Position numbers and translations under genes: made by a program. Below are positions 26,225 through 35,379 of a DNA stretch of 64,000 nucleotides, piece after piece. Each line of letters begins with the position of its first letter. Within the stretch, counting starts at the first letter, position 1. The notes beneath the pieces are model-generated. The model saw only the letters and a program-made list of their open reading frames with translations. It searched no databases and was not told where the DNA came from. The DNA is from Chloroflexota bacterium (lineage in GTDB: Bacteria; Chloroflexota; Anaerolineae; Caldilineales; Caldilineaceae), in contig JAGWYN010000008.1 in the NCBI GenBank assembly GCA_018969295.1, forward strand, positions 62,001 through 126,000, read 5' to 3'.

Positions 26225-27661
26225 ATGCGACGAATTCAAATGGCAGCAGTGATCGGTCTGCTTCTGGTTTTGGCCTCGGTGGGCCTTGCCGCTGCACAGA
26301 CTGGTTACCAGACACAGTTTCAGACTGCAATCACCTATCAAAACATCAGCAGCAGTGCAGCGGTGGTGACCTTCAGCTTCTACAACGAGAAGACAGCCTC
26401 TGCGGTTGTTGTGACACGCAACCTGAATGCGAATGCCGGTGCTTCGCTGGCTGTGGGCAGTTTGACAGGAAGCGAAGCGCTGCCCTCCAACTTCCTGGGC
26501 TCGGCAATTTTGGGGTCGAGCCAGCCGGTAGTGGCCACCCTGGTGCAGCTGCCGCAGCCCTCGACCGGCAGTGTGCGCAACCGCCCGATGTCCAACGGCT
26601 TCTCTTCGGGGAGCTCGCAGGTGCTGCTGGCGACTGTGCTCAAGGGCGCGTTCAACACCAACAGCAAATTCTCCATCCAGAACGCTTCGGACGGTGCGGT
26701 CAACATCACGGTGCAGTTCTTTGCAGTCGGTCAGACCACCCCGACAGCGACCCTCCAAGAGAACGACATTCCGGTCGGCGCTGCCAAATACTACGACATG
26801 GGCGCGCTCAGCCAGATCCCAGCGGGCTTTGATGGCTCTGCCACGGTGACAGCGGTCCGCGCCGGCACGACGACCGCGGCCAACATCGTGGGTTCGGTGT
26901 TGGAGCTGCAGACCAGCGGTGTGGGCGTGCGTGCCTTCGAAGGTGTGCCCAGCACAGCCGCTGCAAACACAGTCTACATGGCCACGGCGCTGTGTGGTCT
27001 GGGCGGCCAGACGACCGCGTACGCAGTCCAAAACACCAGCAACAGCCAGTCGGCTGCTGTGACCGTGACCTATTCGAACGGACTGACCCAACAGGGAAAC
27101 ATCGGCGCGGGCGGCAAGCAGAGCTTCAACAGCTGCAATGCCTCTGGCATGCCCCAGGGCTTCTCGGGGGCTGCGACCATCACCAGCAGCGGCGCTCCGA
27201 TCGTCGTGATCGCCAAAGTCGGTGGCGCTGGCCGCTACACGGCCTTCCTCGGCGAGACCAGCGGGTCGGCCAAGCTGGCGCTTCCCTATGTACGCTGGAG
27301 CAACACCAAGTATGACAGCGGCCAGTACCAGCGCGCTGCGATCGCCATCCAGAACATCAGCACCGGCGCGGTCAGCAATGTCCGGGTCCGTTACCTGAAC
27401 AAAGAGGGCACCGAAGTTGGCGTCCACACCATTGCCAGCATTCCAGCGTTGGGCAAAGCCAACTCGAATGCGACGTTGGCCGGCAGCTCCACCCAGCTGA
27501 CCGAATTTGGCAACCCTGAAGCCAACCCAGGCGGCGGCTTCGGCGGCTCCGTGATCGTCGAAGGCCCGGCTGGCAGCCAGCTGATCGCCGTTGTCCGTAT
27601 TTCTTCCAACACCTCGACCGGCGTGGTGGCCGAAGACTACAACGGCATCGCGATCCAGTAA
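26225..27661 (+). CDS. Secreted surface protein with four beta repeats
   Basis: 478 residues. The ATG at 26225 gives a clean signal peptide (MRRIQMAAVIGLLLVLASVG, cleavage at AAA-QTG). The rest is four related repeats of about 100 residues. Each opens with a (F/Y/I)x(I/V)QN(I/T/A)S segment followed by Val/Thr strands, and ends with (F)xG(S/A)A(T/I)(I/V) and a final strand such as PVVATLVQL, AANIVGSVL, PIVVIAKVG or LIAVVRIS. The composition is rich in Ala, Gly, Ser, Thr, Asn and Gln. There is no cell-wall anchor or enzyme motif. A good promoter, a palindromic operator and a very strong terminator suggest an abundant, regulated extracellular protein such as a coat or fibre subunit. That role is inference. 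Confidence 0.82.
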   Translation: MRRIQMAAVIGLLLVLASVGLAAAQTGYQTQFQTAITYQNISSSAAVVTFSFYNEKTASAVVVTRNLNANAGASLAVGSLTGSEALPSNFLGSAILGSSQPVVATLVQLPQPSTGSVRNRPMSNGFSSGSSQVLLATVLKGAFNTNSKFSIQNASDGAVNITVQFFAVGQTTPTATLQENDIPVGAAKYYDMGALSQIPAGFDGSATVTAVRAGTTTAANIVGSVLELQTSGVGVRAFEGVPSTAAANTVYMATALCGLGGQTTAYAVQNTSNSQSAAVTVTYSNGLTQQGNIGAGGKQSFNSCNASGMPQGFSGAATITSSGAPIVVIAKVGGAGRYTAFLGETSGSAKLALPYVRWSNTKYDSGQYQRAAIAIQNISTGAVSNVRVRYLNKEGTEVGVHTIASIPALGKANSNATLAGSSTQLTEFGNPEANPGGGFGGSVIVEGPAGSQLIAVVRISSNTSTGVVAEDYNGIAIQ

Positions 27662-27689
27662 GTTGTCGCTGACGACAGGTTGATTTGCA

Positions 27690-27727
27690 ACAGAGGTCTT
27701 GACCGTACGGTCAAGACCTCTGTTTTT
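27690..27727 (+). terminator. Strong terminator: perfect 34-bp palindrome plus T run
   Basis: A perfect palindrome spans 27690-27723 (17-bp arms, centred on CCGTACGG) and is followed by TTTTT on the plus strand. It terminates the surface-protein gene. The stop codon of the convergent flippase gene (27711-27713) lies inside the palindrome. On the minus strand no T run follows. Confidence 0.92.
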
Positions 27728-28961
27728 GTCTGTGCCATGCCCACCCATAGCCGGCCAGCAGAATGGCTTCGGTTGTGACGTACACCCACGCGACCCCTGT
27801 GATCCCCCAAATACGGGCGACAAGGAAATTGGCCACGACATTGGTTGCAGCGGCCCAGAACTGGGCTTGCAGCCGTTGTTTCTGGTGTCCTCCTGCGACC
27901 AGTGCAGCCGCCAGGACAAAGGTCACACAGCGCAGCCCCAGCACCAGGGCCAGGATGGCCAGAATTGGAGCGGTGGGGGCGAAGTTGGCTCCATACAGGA
28001 GGGCCACCAGCCAGGGAGCGGAGAGGGCCAGGCCTGCTGCCAGCAGAAAGCCCAACAGGCTGCTGCCGGCCAGCAGCCGCCGCCACAGCCTCTGCACCTG
28101 ATCGGTGTTCTGTTGGCGGCGGGCCCGCACCAGCACTGGAACCATCACGGCGTAGGCGGAGGCAGGGATGAGCAGCAGGCTGGAGATCAGGGTCGAGGCC
28201 GGCGCGTAAAGACCCGCCTGTTCCTGGCCGAGCAGCTGGCCGATGATGGCGATGTCGGCGCGCTCGTTGACGATCGCCAGAAATGCCGAGCCGGCAAAGG
28301 GGGTGGCTGCCATTAGCGTGGGCAGCAGCGTGGCGCGCTCGATATGCAGACCGAATCGCTGCCAAAGAATGGACCATGCCCAGATGCAGCCAACTCCGGC
28401 CACCGCCACCCGCACCCAAAGATAGCTGTCCAGCTGGCGGTTGTCGTACAGCACCAGCAGCGCAGTCCAGAGGACAAGCGCCAGCTGGACCAGGGTGACG
28501 ACGCGAAAGGTGATGTCGTTTTGGAGGGTGCTTTTGAAGACACTCCAGGCGGTGTTGGTCAGCTCTTCGAACCAGACAATCAGCCCGCTGATCAACAAAA
28601 GGTTGTGCGGAAACACCTCTGGGTTGAACCAGCCTGCCAGCCCGGAGAGCAGCCCCATCCAGAGCACGCCCAACCCAACTTTCCAGGTCAAGGCAGCGCC
28701 GCTGTTGCGCGCCAAGGTTGCGCGGTCGGGGCTGTCGCCCCCCTTCCAGAGGAGCCAGCCGTCCAGCCCCCAAGAGAAGCTGACAGCGGTCAGCCGGGCC
28801 AGCGCGAAACAGGCGACAAACTGTCCGTAGCTGCCGGGGCCCACCTGGCGGGCTACCAAGATCCATGCGGCCGCGGTGGCCAGGCGTGCCAGCCCCATGC
28901 TGGAGAGCAGGCTGGCAAAGTTGGCCAGGAGCTGTCGCCCGTTTGGCAGTGTGTTCAGCAC
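27711..28961 (-). CDS. Flippase of the Wzx/MATE-like polysaccharide exporter family
   Basis: 416 residues from a GTG at 28961, two bases after the stop of the sulfatase-like gene, implying coupling. About 12 to 14 hydrophobic segments; the N-terminal half (LARLATAAAWILVARQVGPGSYGQFVACFALARL) is typical of polysaccharide biosynthesis flippases. It would move a lipid-linked glycan across the membrane. It is the last gene of the glycan operon, and its 3' end lies inside the palindromic terminator. Confidence 0.87.
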   Translation of the reverse strand: MLNTLPNGRQLLANFASLLSSMGLARLATAAAWILVARQVGPGSYGQFVACFALARLTAVSFSWGLDGWLLWKGGDSPDRATLARNSGAALTWKVGLGVLWMGLLSGLAGWFNPEVFPHNLLLISGLIVWFEELTNTAWSVFKSTLQNDITFRVVTLVQLALVLWTALLVLYDNRQLDSYLWVRVAVAGVGCIWAWSILWQRFGLHIERATLLPTLMAATPFAGSAFLAIVNERADIAIIGQLLGQEQAGLYAPASTLISSLLLIPASAYAVMVPVLVRARRQQNTDQVQRLWRRLLAGSSLLGFLLAAGLALSAPWLVALLYGANFAPTAPILAILALVLGLRCVTFVLAAALVAGGHQKQRLQAQFWAAATNVVANFLVARIWGITGVAWVYVTTEAILLAGYGWAWHRQKQRS

Positions 28962-28963
28962 AT

Positions 28964-30424
28964 TCAGTCCAGGTAGCCGAGTGCTTTGAGGCGGGCAGCG
29001 ACCTCTGGCGCGATGGCAGGGGCTGCTGCGGCCGGGGAGGCGGCCAGCCCAACGCTGGCTTGCCATTCGGCCAGCTTGCCCTGCAGCGTTGCCAGGAGTG
29101 CGGGCTGTTCCAAGGATCGGTCGACCTCTTCCCCGGGATCCTGGATCAGGTCGTACAATGCCATCGTGCCATCGGCGCTGGTGACCAGCTTGTGTTCTTG
29201 GGTGCGCACGGCGGTCAGGTTGCGCAGAAATGGGGTGAAGTGGCCGGGGCTCAGCTGAAAACGGTCCAGCAACTCCTGGCGGGGCATGCGTGGCTGGGCG
29301 TACTCCGCCACAACGTAGCTGCGGCTGGCGCTGTCGTCGAGCAGGTTGCGCGCCCCGGCCGGCAACGGCACGCCAGCCGCAGTGAGGACGGTGCCAAAGA
29401 TGTCCTGGCTTTGGACGAGCTGCTGGGTCGACCGGCCGCGCGGCACATCCGGGCCGCGCAGGATCAGAGGCACGTGGATCAACGGGTCGTGCAGGCTGTA
29501 CAGATGGCTGAGCAGGCCCTGTTCCCCCTGGCTCTCCCCATGGTCGGCGACCGCAATGACCAGGGTGTTGTCCGCTCGCCCGCTCTGCTGCAGCCAGCGG
29601 AGCAGCTGCCCCATGGCGGCATCCTGGTAGGCGACCTCGGCGGCATAGAGCTGGCGCCAGGTGTGCAGTTCGTCGGCCGTCAGCCGCTCTGCCCCGGTAA
29701 TGTGCCGGTAACAGAGCCGGAGCTGGTCTGCGGCCAGCAATTTCTGAGCCAGCGGCCAGTTGTCGGTGTAGCGGCGCGCCCATTCGACCGGTGGTTTGTA
29801 TTCCAGATGGGCTTCCAGATAGTGAACCAGGGCAAACCAGGGGCCAGTTTGTGCCGAGATCCACTGCTGGACAGGGCGCAGGGTGCGCTGGGCCCCGTAG
29901 TCGCTGTCGTTGAGCCCTCGGATTCGGCGGCTGACCAGGTTGGCTGCGTTTTTGAAGAGATTGCCTTGCAGCGCGCCCCGAGCTGCGCTGACCAGCAGAT
30001 TCTGCCCGGGGTAGGCCTGGGCCAGATTGACCTCGGTCAGGTCGGTTTCGGTCTGGAAGATCTGCCACAGCTTGTGAAAGGTGTCGAAGCCCTGGGGCAG
30101 GCCAAACTCGGTGCTGAACCAGCTGTTTTTGCTGATTGCAAAGGTTGTGTAGCCCCGTTCTTTGAGGCGGGTGGCCAGGGTGCGGTGCGCCGGGGCCAAA
30201 ACCCGGCGGCTCTCGACGTCGGTCTGCGTCGGATAAAGGCCGGTCAAGATCGAAGAAAGGGCGGGCAGCGTCCAGGGGGCGCTGGCAAACGCACGCTCGA
30301 AGCGCAGCCCGCTGTCGGCCAGTTCGTCCAAAGCAGGGGTGCGGGGCTGGCCGGGGTTGTAGCAGGAGCAGGCGTCCACCCTGGTGGCGTCCAACACGAC
30401 CAACAACACGTTGACAGGTTTCAT
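28964..30424 (-). CDS. Sulfatase-like hydrolase/transferase without formylglycine motif
   Basis: 486 residues, alkaline phosphatase superfamily. Metal-binding N-terminal NVLLVVLDATR and the second site VIAVADHGESQGEQG are present. The position where true sulfatases carry Cys or Ser in C/S-x-P-x-R reads SAPWTLPALSSILTGLYP, so the likely nucleophile is Thr52, as in phosphoethanolamine or phosphoglycerol transferases and related phosphodiesterases. It probably modifies a glycan or lipid. The ATG overlaps the stop of the upstream GT4 gene. Confidence 0.85.
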   Translation of the reverse strand: MKPVNVLLVVLDATRVDACSCYNPGQPRTPALDELADSGLRFERAFASAPWTLPALSSILTGLYPTQTDVESRRVLAPAHRTLATRLKERGYTTFAISKNSWFSTEFGLPQGFDTFHKLWQIFQTETDLTEVNLAQAYPGQNLLVSAARGALQGNLFKNAANLVSRRIRGLNDSDYGAQRTLRPVQQWISAQTGPWFALVHYLEAHLEYKPPVEWARRYTDNWPLAQKLLAADQLRLCYRHITGAERLTADELHTWRQLYAAEVAYQDAAMGQLLRWLQQSGRADNTLVIAVADHGESQGEQGLLSHLYSLHDPLIHVPLILRGPDVPRGRSTQQLVQSQDIFGTVLTAAGVPLPAGARNLLDDSASRSYVVAEYAQPRMPRQELLDRFQLSPGHFTPFLRNLTAVRTQEHKLVTSADGTMALYDLIQDPGEEVDRSLEQPALLATLQGKLAEWQASVGLAASPAAAAPAIAPEVAARLKALGYLD

Positions 30425-31632
30425 TCAGTCTTCCTCAACTTCTTCTCCAGCCCGTCGGCACGGCTGGTGACGAGCTGCCAATACATCTGTGCCTGCCGCC
30501 GAGCCACCGCCGCAATGTCGAAGTGGGCCCTCACAAAGTGCTGGGCGTTCTGGGCCATCTCCTGTGCCTGGGGCGGAGAGTCCAACAGCTGGCAGATGAC
30601 CCGGCTCAGTTCGGCAGGGTCGGACGGTGGCACCAGGCGGCCTGTTGCCAGATCTTCGATCAGCTCGACGGTGCCGGCCACCCGTGTGGCGACCACTGGC
30701 ACGCCCGCCAGCATGGCCTCCAAAATGACGGTAGGCAACCCCTCCCAGAGCGAGGAAGAGACAAACAGATCCATGAGGGGCAGCAGCTGCTCCACATCGT
30801 CGCGTGCCCCGGTGAACACCACCCGGTCGGCCAGCTGCAGCTCGGCCGCAGACTGTCGCAGCGCTGCGTTCTCTTCACCGTCGCCGACGAGCAAAAAACG
30901 GGCCTTGGGATGCAGCGCAGCCACCTGTGCGGCTGCCTGTAAAAAATCGCGATAGCCCTTCTGCGGGGTCAACCGGCCAATCGAGCCGATCACGGGGGCT
31001 TGCGGGTCGATGCCCAGCGCGCGGCGGCCAGCGGCGACCTCCGCGGTCGTCAGCGGGGCAAAGCGTGTTGTGTCGACGGCATTGTGCAGAACAACCGCAC
31101 GTTTGCGCAGCAGCCGGGCCAGCGGGCGGCGGTCGAGCACCTCCACAGCCCGCTGCGAGACCCCCAGCTCGCGGTCATAGACAAACGGGTAGAGCCCATC
31201 GACCAGGATCCAGCGGCGCAGCGGGCGCCGGGCCCATTCCAGTTCGTTGTGCGCGGTGCGCAGCAGGACGCGTGCCCCCAATGCAGGGCGCAGCCAGAGC
31301 CCGGCCACATCGCCGAAATCACACTGGCTGTGGAGGATATCGACGGGCGCAGTAAATTGGCTGCGGATGTGGGCCAGCGACTGCACGAAATTGGCGAGCG
31401 GGCGGCGGTCGTCTTTGGGCACGCCGACGACGGTGCGGATCCCTTCGTCCGCCAGTTGGCACCGCCAGCGCTGCTCGGCCGCTGCGTCCCACTCCCAGAG
31501 GCCGACGACGATTACTTCGATCTGGTCGGGGTCCAGGTGGCGTGCCAGCTCGACCCCAAAGCGTTCCGCCCCCCCCATCCGGGTGTTGATCGCCAGCCCG
31601 TTGAGGATCTGGACGACGCGCAGACGTCTCAT
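30421..31632 (-). CDS. GT4 glycosyltransferase
   Basis: 403 residues from the ATG at 31632, whose ATGA overlaps the stop of the pyruvyl transferase gene. GT-B fold: the N-terminal VVQILNGLAINTRMGGAERFGVELAR, the donor domain IGSIGRLTPQKGYRDFLQA, and FVSSSLWEGLPTVILEAMLAGVPVVAT with the E-x7-E pair. The sugar and acceptor are unknown. It is closely similar in layout to the GT4 at 32924. Confidence 0.92.
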   Translation of the reverse strand: MRRLRVVQILNGLAINTRMGGAERFGVELARHLDPDQIEVIVVGLWEWDAAAEQRWRCQLADEGIRTVVGVPKDDRRPLANFVQSLAHIRSQFTAPVDILHSQCDFGDVAGLWLRPALGARVLLRTAHNELEWARRPLRRWILVDGLYPFVYDRELGVSQRAVEVLDRRPLARLLRKRAVVLHNAVDTTRFAPLTTAEVAAGRRALGIDPQAPVIGSIGRLTPQKGYRDFLQAAAQVAALHPKARFLLVGDGEENAALRQSAAELQLADRVVFTGARDDVEQLLPLMDLFVSSSLWEGLPTVILEAMLAGVPVVATRVAGTVELIEDLATGRLVPPSDPAELSRVICQLLDSPPQAQEMAQNAQHFVRAHFDIAAVARRQAQMYWQLVTSRADGLEKKLRKTE

Positions 31633-32927
31633 GGCTGGCTCCATTCTGTGAAATCTGCCCGGATCAGTTGGGCGGCGCGGCGCGCCTGCTGCTGGATCTG
31701 CGGCAATGTCCGCCGCAGGTGGTCGCGCACCGCTGCCCGCTGCTGCCAGAGTGTTTCCAGCCGCTGCTCGAACTCAGCTGCCTGAAGGGTGCGGATGTCC
31801 AGCACCCATTCTGAGAGACCGACCGTCTGCATGACGCCGTAGGTCTTGTAATAGTAGGCGATCGCCACGACAGGGGTCCCGGCGGTCAGCGCAAAGATAT
31901 TGGAGTGCAGGCGGGTGCCGGCAAAGAGATCCATCTGGCCGTACGCACACTGCAGATCGTCGGGGCTCCAGGGGGCATCGATCGCCAGCGCTGTGACCCC
32001 GGCGGCTTGCAGGCGGCCAGCAATTCGGCGGCTGGGCAGGCGGTCATCCTCGGCCTGGCTGGGGCCGCAGACCTGTGGGAAGAGCACCACGCTGCCGCCG
32101 TGGCGGCGTGTGAACGAGATCAGCGCAGCCACAAGGGCCTCTTCGTAGGCTGCCTGGCCGTGGAACAACCGATTTTGGAGCCCAAAGTCGATGGCGGTCA
32201 GCCCGATCCAGGGGCGTTGGGGGGCTGCCAGCGGCTGCATCGCTTCGAACAAGCGCTGCGGGCTGCCTGCGCCGCGGTACAAAAAGGCGGCGTCGGGCAG
32301 GACCTGCACCTGTGAGACATCCAGCCCGGCCTGCCGCAGCGCCTGGCGCGAGGGCTCGTCGCGCAGCGCGAGGACGCGCACACGTTGAAAGAGCCAGCGC
32401 ACGGCCAGCCGTTCCCAGCGGCGCCGGAAGGGGCCTACTGTCTGCTGCATCATATAGAGCGGTTTGCCGGCCAGCCAGCCGTAGCCAAACGAAAAGAGGG
32501 CCAGAAAGAGGGGAAGACCGACCCCCGAACCGCTCAAGAAAAAATTGCCCGGGCAGCTGACCACCAGGTCGGCGTCCAGGTAGCTTTGCAGCAGACGCCG
32601 CTGTGTCGGACTGGGGGTCAGCCCGGCGAGCGACCGGCCGGTGGCCTGATAGACCAGGGCAACCAGCAGCGCCCAGCCCAGCAACCAGGGGGCGATCAGG
32701 AGCTTCGGCCAGCGCCATGCGCCGCGTTCGCCTGTGTTGGATTTGAACCAGTGCACAAAAGAGGGCACAGCGCTTTCCCCTGCCAGCGGCAAGTGGCCCG
32801 GGTCGTTGAGCGCAATCGTCAGCGCTGCTCCGGGGAACTGACCGGCGATCTCCTGCAAGGTGACCTGGAGCAAAACTGCGTCGCCCGAGTTGCGCACAGA
32901 ATGTACGTTGGTGATTAAGATTTTCAT
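31629..32927 (-). CDS. Polysaccharide pyruvyl transferase family protein
   Basis: 432 residues; its ATG overlaps the stop of the GT4 upstream. The N-terminal ILITNVHSVRNSGDAVLLQ, the LVVSCPGNFFLSGSG segment and the C-terminal DLFAGTRLHSNIFALTAGTPVVAIAYYYKTYGVM are characteristic of the CsaB/WcaK family, which adds ketal-linked pyruvate to sugars using phosphoenolpyruvate. The C-terminal His in RLHSNI is the conserved catalytic candidate. Pyruvylation would add a negative charge to the glycan. Confidence 0.9.
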   Translation of the reverse strand: MKILITNVHSVRNSGDAVLLQVTLQEIAGQFPGAALTIALNDPGHLPLAGESAVPSFVHWFKSNTGERGAWRWPKLLIAPWLLGWALLVALVYQATGRSLAGLTPSPTQRRLLQSYLDADLVVSCPGNFFLSGSGVGLPLFLALFSFGYGWLAGKPLYMMQQTVGPFRRRWERLAVRWLFQRVRVLALRDEPSRQALRQAGLDVSQVQVLPDAAFLYRGAGSPQRLFEAMQPLAAPQRPWIGLTAIDFGLQNRLFHGQAAYEEALVAALISFTRRHGGSVVLFPQVCGPSQAEDDRLPSRRIAGRLQAAGVTALAIDAPWSPDDLQCAYGQMDLFAGTRLHSNIFALTAGTPVVAIAYYYKTYGVMQTVGLSEWVLDIRTLQAAEFEQRLETLWQQRAAVRDHLRRTLPQIQQQARRAAQLIRADFTEWSQP

Positions 32928-34102
32928 TGGTCGGCTAGGGTGAGGTGCTGAAACAACCGGGTGTACTGGGCTGCAACCTGTGCGATCGCAAAACGCTCGC
33001 GCGCAGAGATCGCAGCGCGCTGGATCATGGCCTGGGTTTCGGCAGGGGCCGCCCAGACCTGCGCGATCGCTGCTGCCAGCGCCTGTGGATTTTGTGCTGG
33101 CACCAGCCGGCCGGTGACCCCCTGTTGGAGAATCTCGTTGGTGCCTGCGATGTCGGTGGCGACGATGGGGAGACCGGCGGCAATGCTTTCCAACAGGACG
33201 GTGGGCAGCCCTTCGACCAGCGAACTGGAGACAAACAGGTCGAAGCCAGGGAGGATCGCTTCGATATGGTTCTGGGCGCCTAGAAAATGGACGTGTGGCT
33301 GCAGCCCGAGCTCTGCACACAGCGCTGCCAGCCACGGGCGTTCGGGCCCATCCCCCACCAGCACCAGGTGCAGATCGGGGTGGTTGGGCAGCAGCTCGGC
33401 CAGAGCCAAGAGCAGCGTGTCGTAGCCCTTCCGTTTGACCAGGCTTCCGACTGTGCCGAGGATGCGAGCCGTCGTGGGCAGACCCAACTGCGTGCGCAGG
33501 GCCTGACGAACGTCCTGGCCGGCGGCAAAACGTCTGAAGTCGATCGCGTTGTACAAGGTTTCTGAACGGCGGCGCAGACGGCGGGCCAGCCAACGTTGCT
33601 CCAGCGCGGCGCTGGCCTGCTGTGAAACGGCGACCTCGGCGTCGAAAAAGAAGGGATGAAGCCAGTGGCCGAACAGCCGGCCCAGCGCAGGGCGTTTGGG
33701 CCATTCCACAATGTTGTGGCGTGTGCGAATCAGATGGCGTGCTCCCAGATGGCGCTTGAGCAGAATGGCTGCAAGGTCGGTAAATTCGCCGTGGCTGTGG
33801 ATGATCTCCGGGCGAAAGGGGAGCGACCGCCACAGCCCGCGCAGCCCCTGGACGCAGCTCGACAGCGGCGCTGTGGGCTCCCAGCGTGCTGCAAAGCTGT
33901 GCGAAATCCCCTCCGCCCGCAGCACTGTCTGCCAGTGGGCTTCGGCCTCGGTCTGGTAGGACCAGATCGAGGCCAGATGGACCACCACCTTCTTCTGGTC
34001 AAAGGCCCGGGCCAGCTCCACAACAAAACGGGCGGCGCCGCCCAGCGGATCGCCGATCGCAACCCCTGCTGTCAATTCCAGCACGTGAAGCGGTCTGTTC
34101 AT
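32924..34102 (-). CDS. GT4 glycosyltransferase
   Basis: 392 residues from the ATG at 34102. N-terminal VLELTAGVAIGDPLGGAARFVVELAR, central RHNIVEWPKR (as in the 30421 gene, suggesting a duplicated pair), donor domain LGTVGSLVKRKGYDTLLLAL and FVSSSLVEGLPTVLLESIAAGLPIVATD. ATGA overlaps at both ends. Specificity unknown. Confidence 0.92.
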   Translation of the reverse strand: MNRPLHVLELTAGVAIGDPLGGAARFVVELARAFDQKKVVVHLASIWSYQTEAEAHWQTVLRAEGISHSFAARWEPTAPLSSCVQGLRGLWRSLPFRPEIIHSHGEFTDLAAILLKRHLGARHLIRTRHNIVEWPKRPALGRLFGHWLHPFFFDAEVAVSQQASAALEQRWLARRLRRRSETLYNAIDFRRFAAGQDVRQALRTQLGLPTTARILGTVGSLVKRKGYDTLLLALAELLPNHPDLHLVLVGDGPERPWLAALCAELGLQPHVHFLGAQNHIEAILPGFDLFVSSSLVEGLPTVLLESIAAGLPIVATDIAGTNEILQQGVTGRLVPAQNPQALAAAIAQVWAAPAETQAMIQRAAISARERFAIAQVAAQYTRLFQHLTLADQ

Positions 34103-35379
34103 CGGGGAGCGGAGCTCCTTTCGTTCGTTGTGGGGGAGAGCGCAGCCCGGTAGAACTCTGTCAGCTGGTCGGCGACCCGGGTCCAGCTGAAGGCCTGCGC
34201 AGCCCGTTGGCAGGCCTGTGCTCCCAGCCTGCTGCGCAGGGCAGGGGCGTGGCCCAGCTGTATCAGGGCTGCGGCGAGCGCCTCCACATCTTGCTCGGGG
34301 ACCAAAAGCCCATCGTTTCCGTCCTGGGCGATGGCCAGCTGGATGCCGGGCAGGGAGGTGGCCACGATGGGGCAGCCAGCGGCCATTGCCTCCAGCACCG
34401 TGTTGGGCAGCCCGTCGGCGTTGCCGGCGCTGTCGTGGACAGAAGGTGCCACGAAGATGTCGGCTGCATGAAGCAGGCTGGCCACGCCGGCCCAGCTCAG
34501 CGCGCCGAGAAAGCGCACACGATCGGCGACCCCACAAGCATTGGCCAGCTGAACGAGTGCCGGCTGTTCCGGGCCAGCGCCGCCGATCAGACAGAGGACA
34601 TGGGGGAGCTGCTGTTGGACTGTCGGCAGCGCGCGGATCAGGTAGTCGACTCCTTTTTTTTCGACCAGGCGGCCGGTAAAGGCCAGGACGAGCTGGTGGG
34701 GGGCGATGCCCAGCTCCTGGCGGGCCTGCGAACGTTTCTGATCGGTGGCTGCAAAAAAATTGGTGTCGACCCCATAGGGGAGCAAATGAACCTTTTCTGG
34801 GGCTGCCTGCAAGGCCAGCGCCCCGTCGCGCAGGCTGGGGCTGCAGGCGGTCACCGCGCTGGCCTGAGCCAAAACAGATTCAGCAGCACGACGCAGGAAC
34901 CCTTGTCGCAACGCAAAAAAGATATCAGAGCCATGCAGACTGATCACAAGGGGGCGCCGCAGGCGGCGGGCAACCCAGGCCGCCACCACCCCGTTGGGGA
35001 CAACCCAGTGGCCGTGCAGAATGTCGTAGCGAACCTGCCGGTGCTGCTGCAGCAGGGTGAAGGCTGCGCTGGCTGCAAAGCCAGGGGCCAGCGCGTAGGC
35101 CAGCGTACGCAGCTCTTTGTCGCTGTGCGTGGCCTGGGCATAGCCCATGATGGCCAGGCGGTCCGGCCAGATATATCGGAAAGGCACCAGGCGGACATCC
35201 TGCGGCCAGCGTTGCAGCTGCGGGTGGTAGGGGAGCACCACGTCGACCTGATGGCCTTTGGCTGCCAGGGACTGTGCCATGGCATGGACAAAGCGCGCGG
35301 CGCCGTCCTGGGCTGTGAAGGGGTAGCTGGAGGTCAGAAAGCAGATTTTGAGCGGCGGATCGGAGCGGCGATCAGGCAT
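34099..35379 (-). CDS. GT4 glycosyltransferase
   Basis: 426 residues. N-terminal ICFLTSSYPFTAQDGAARFVHAMAQSLAAKGHQVDVVLPY, acceptor segment LHGHWVVPNGVVAAWVARRLRRPLVISLHGSD, donor domain FTGRLVEKKGVDYLIRALP and DGLPNTVLEAMAAGCPIVATSLPG. It resembles exopolysaccharide GT4 enzymes. It overlaps the GT2 gene upstream by 8 bases. Confidence 0.92.
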   Translation of the reverse strand: MPDRRSDPPLKICFLTSSYPFTAQDGAARFVHAMAQSLAAKGHQVDVVLPYHPQLQRWPQDVRLVPFRYIWPDRLAIMGYAQATHSDKELRTLAYALAPGFAASAAFTLLQQHRQVRYDILHGHWVVPNGVVAAWVARRLRRPLVISLHGSDIFFALRQGFLRRAAESVLAQASAVTACSPSLRDGALALQAAPEKVHLLPYGVDTNFFAATDQKRSQARQELGIAPHQLVLAFTGRLVEKKGVDYLIRALPTVQQQLPHVLCLIGGAGPEQPALVQLANACGVADRVRFLGALSWAGVASLLHAADIFVAPSVHDSAGNADGLPNTVLEAMAAGCPIVATSLPGIQLAIAQDGNDGLLVPEQDVEALAAALIQLGHAPALRSRLGAQACQRAAQAFSWTRVADQLTEFYRAALSPTTNERSSAPR

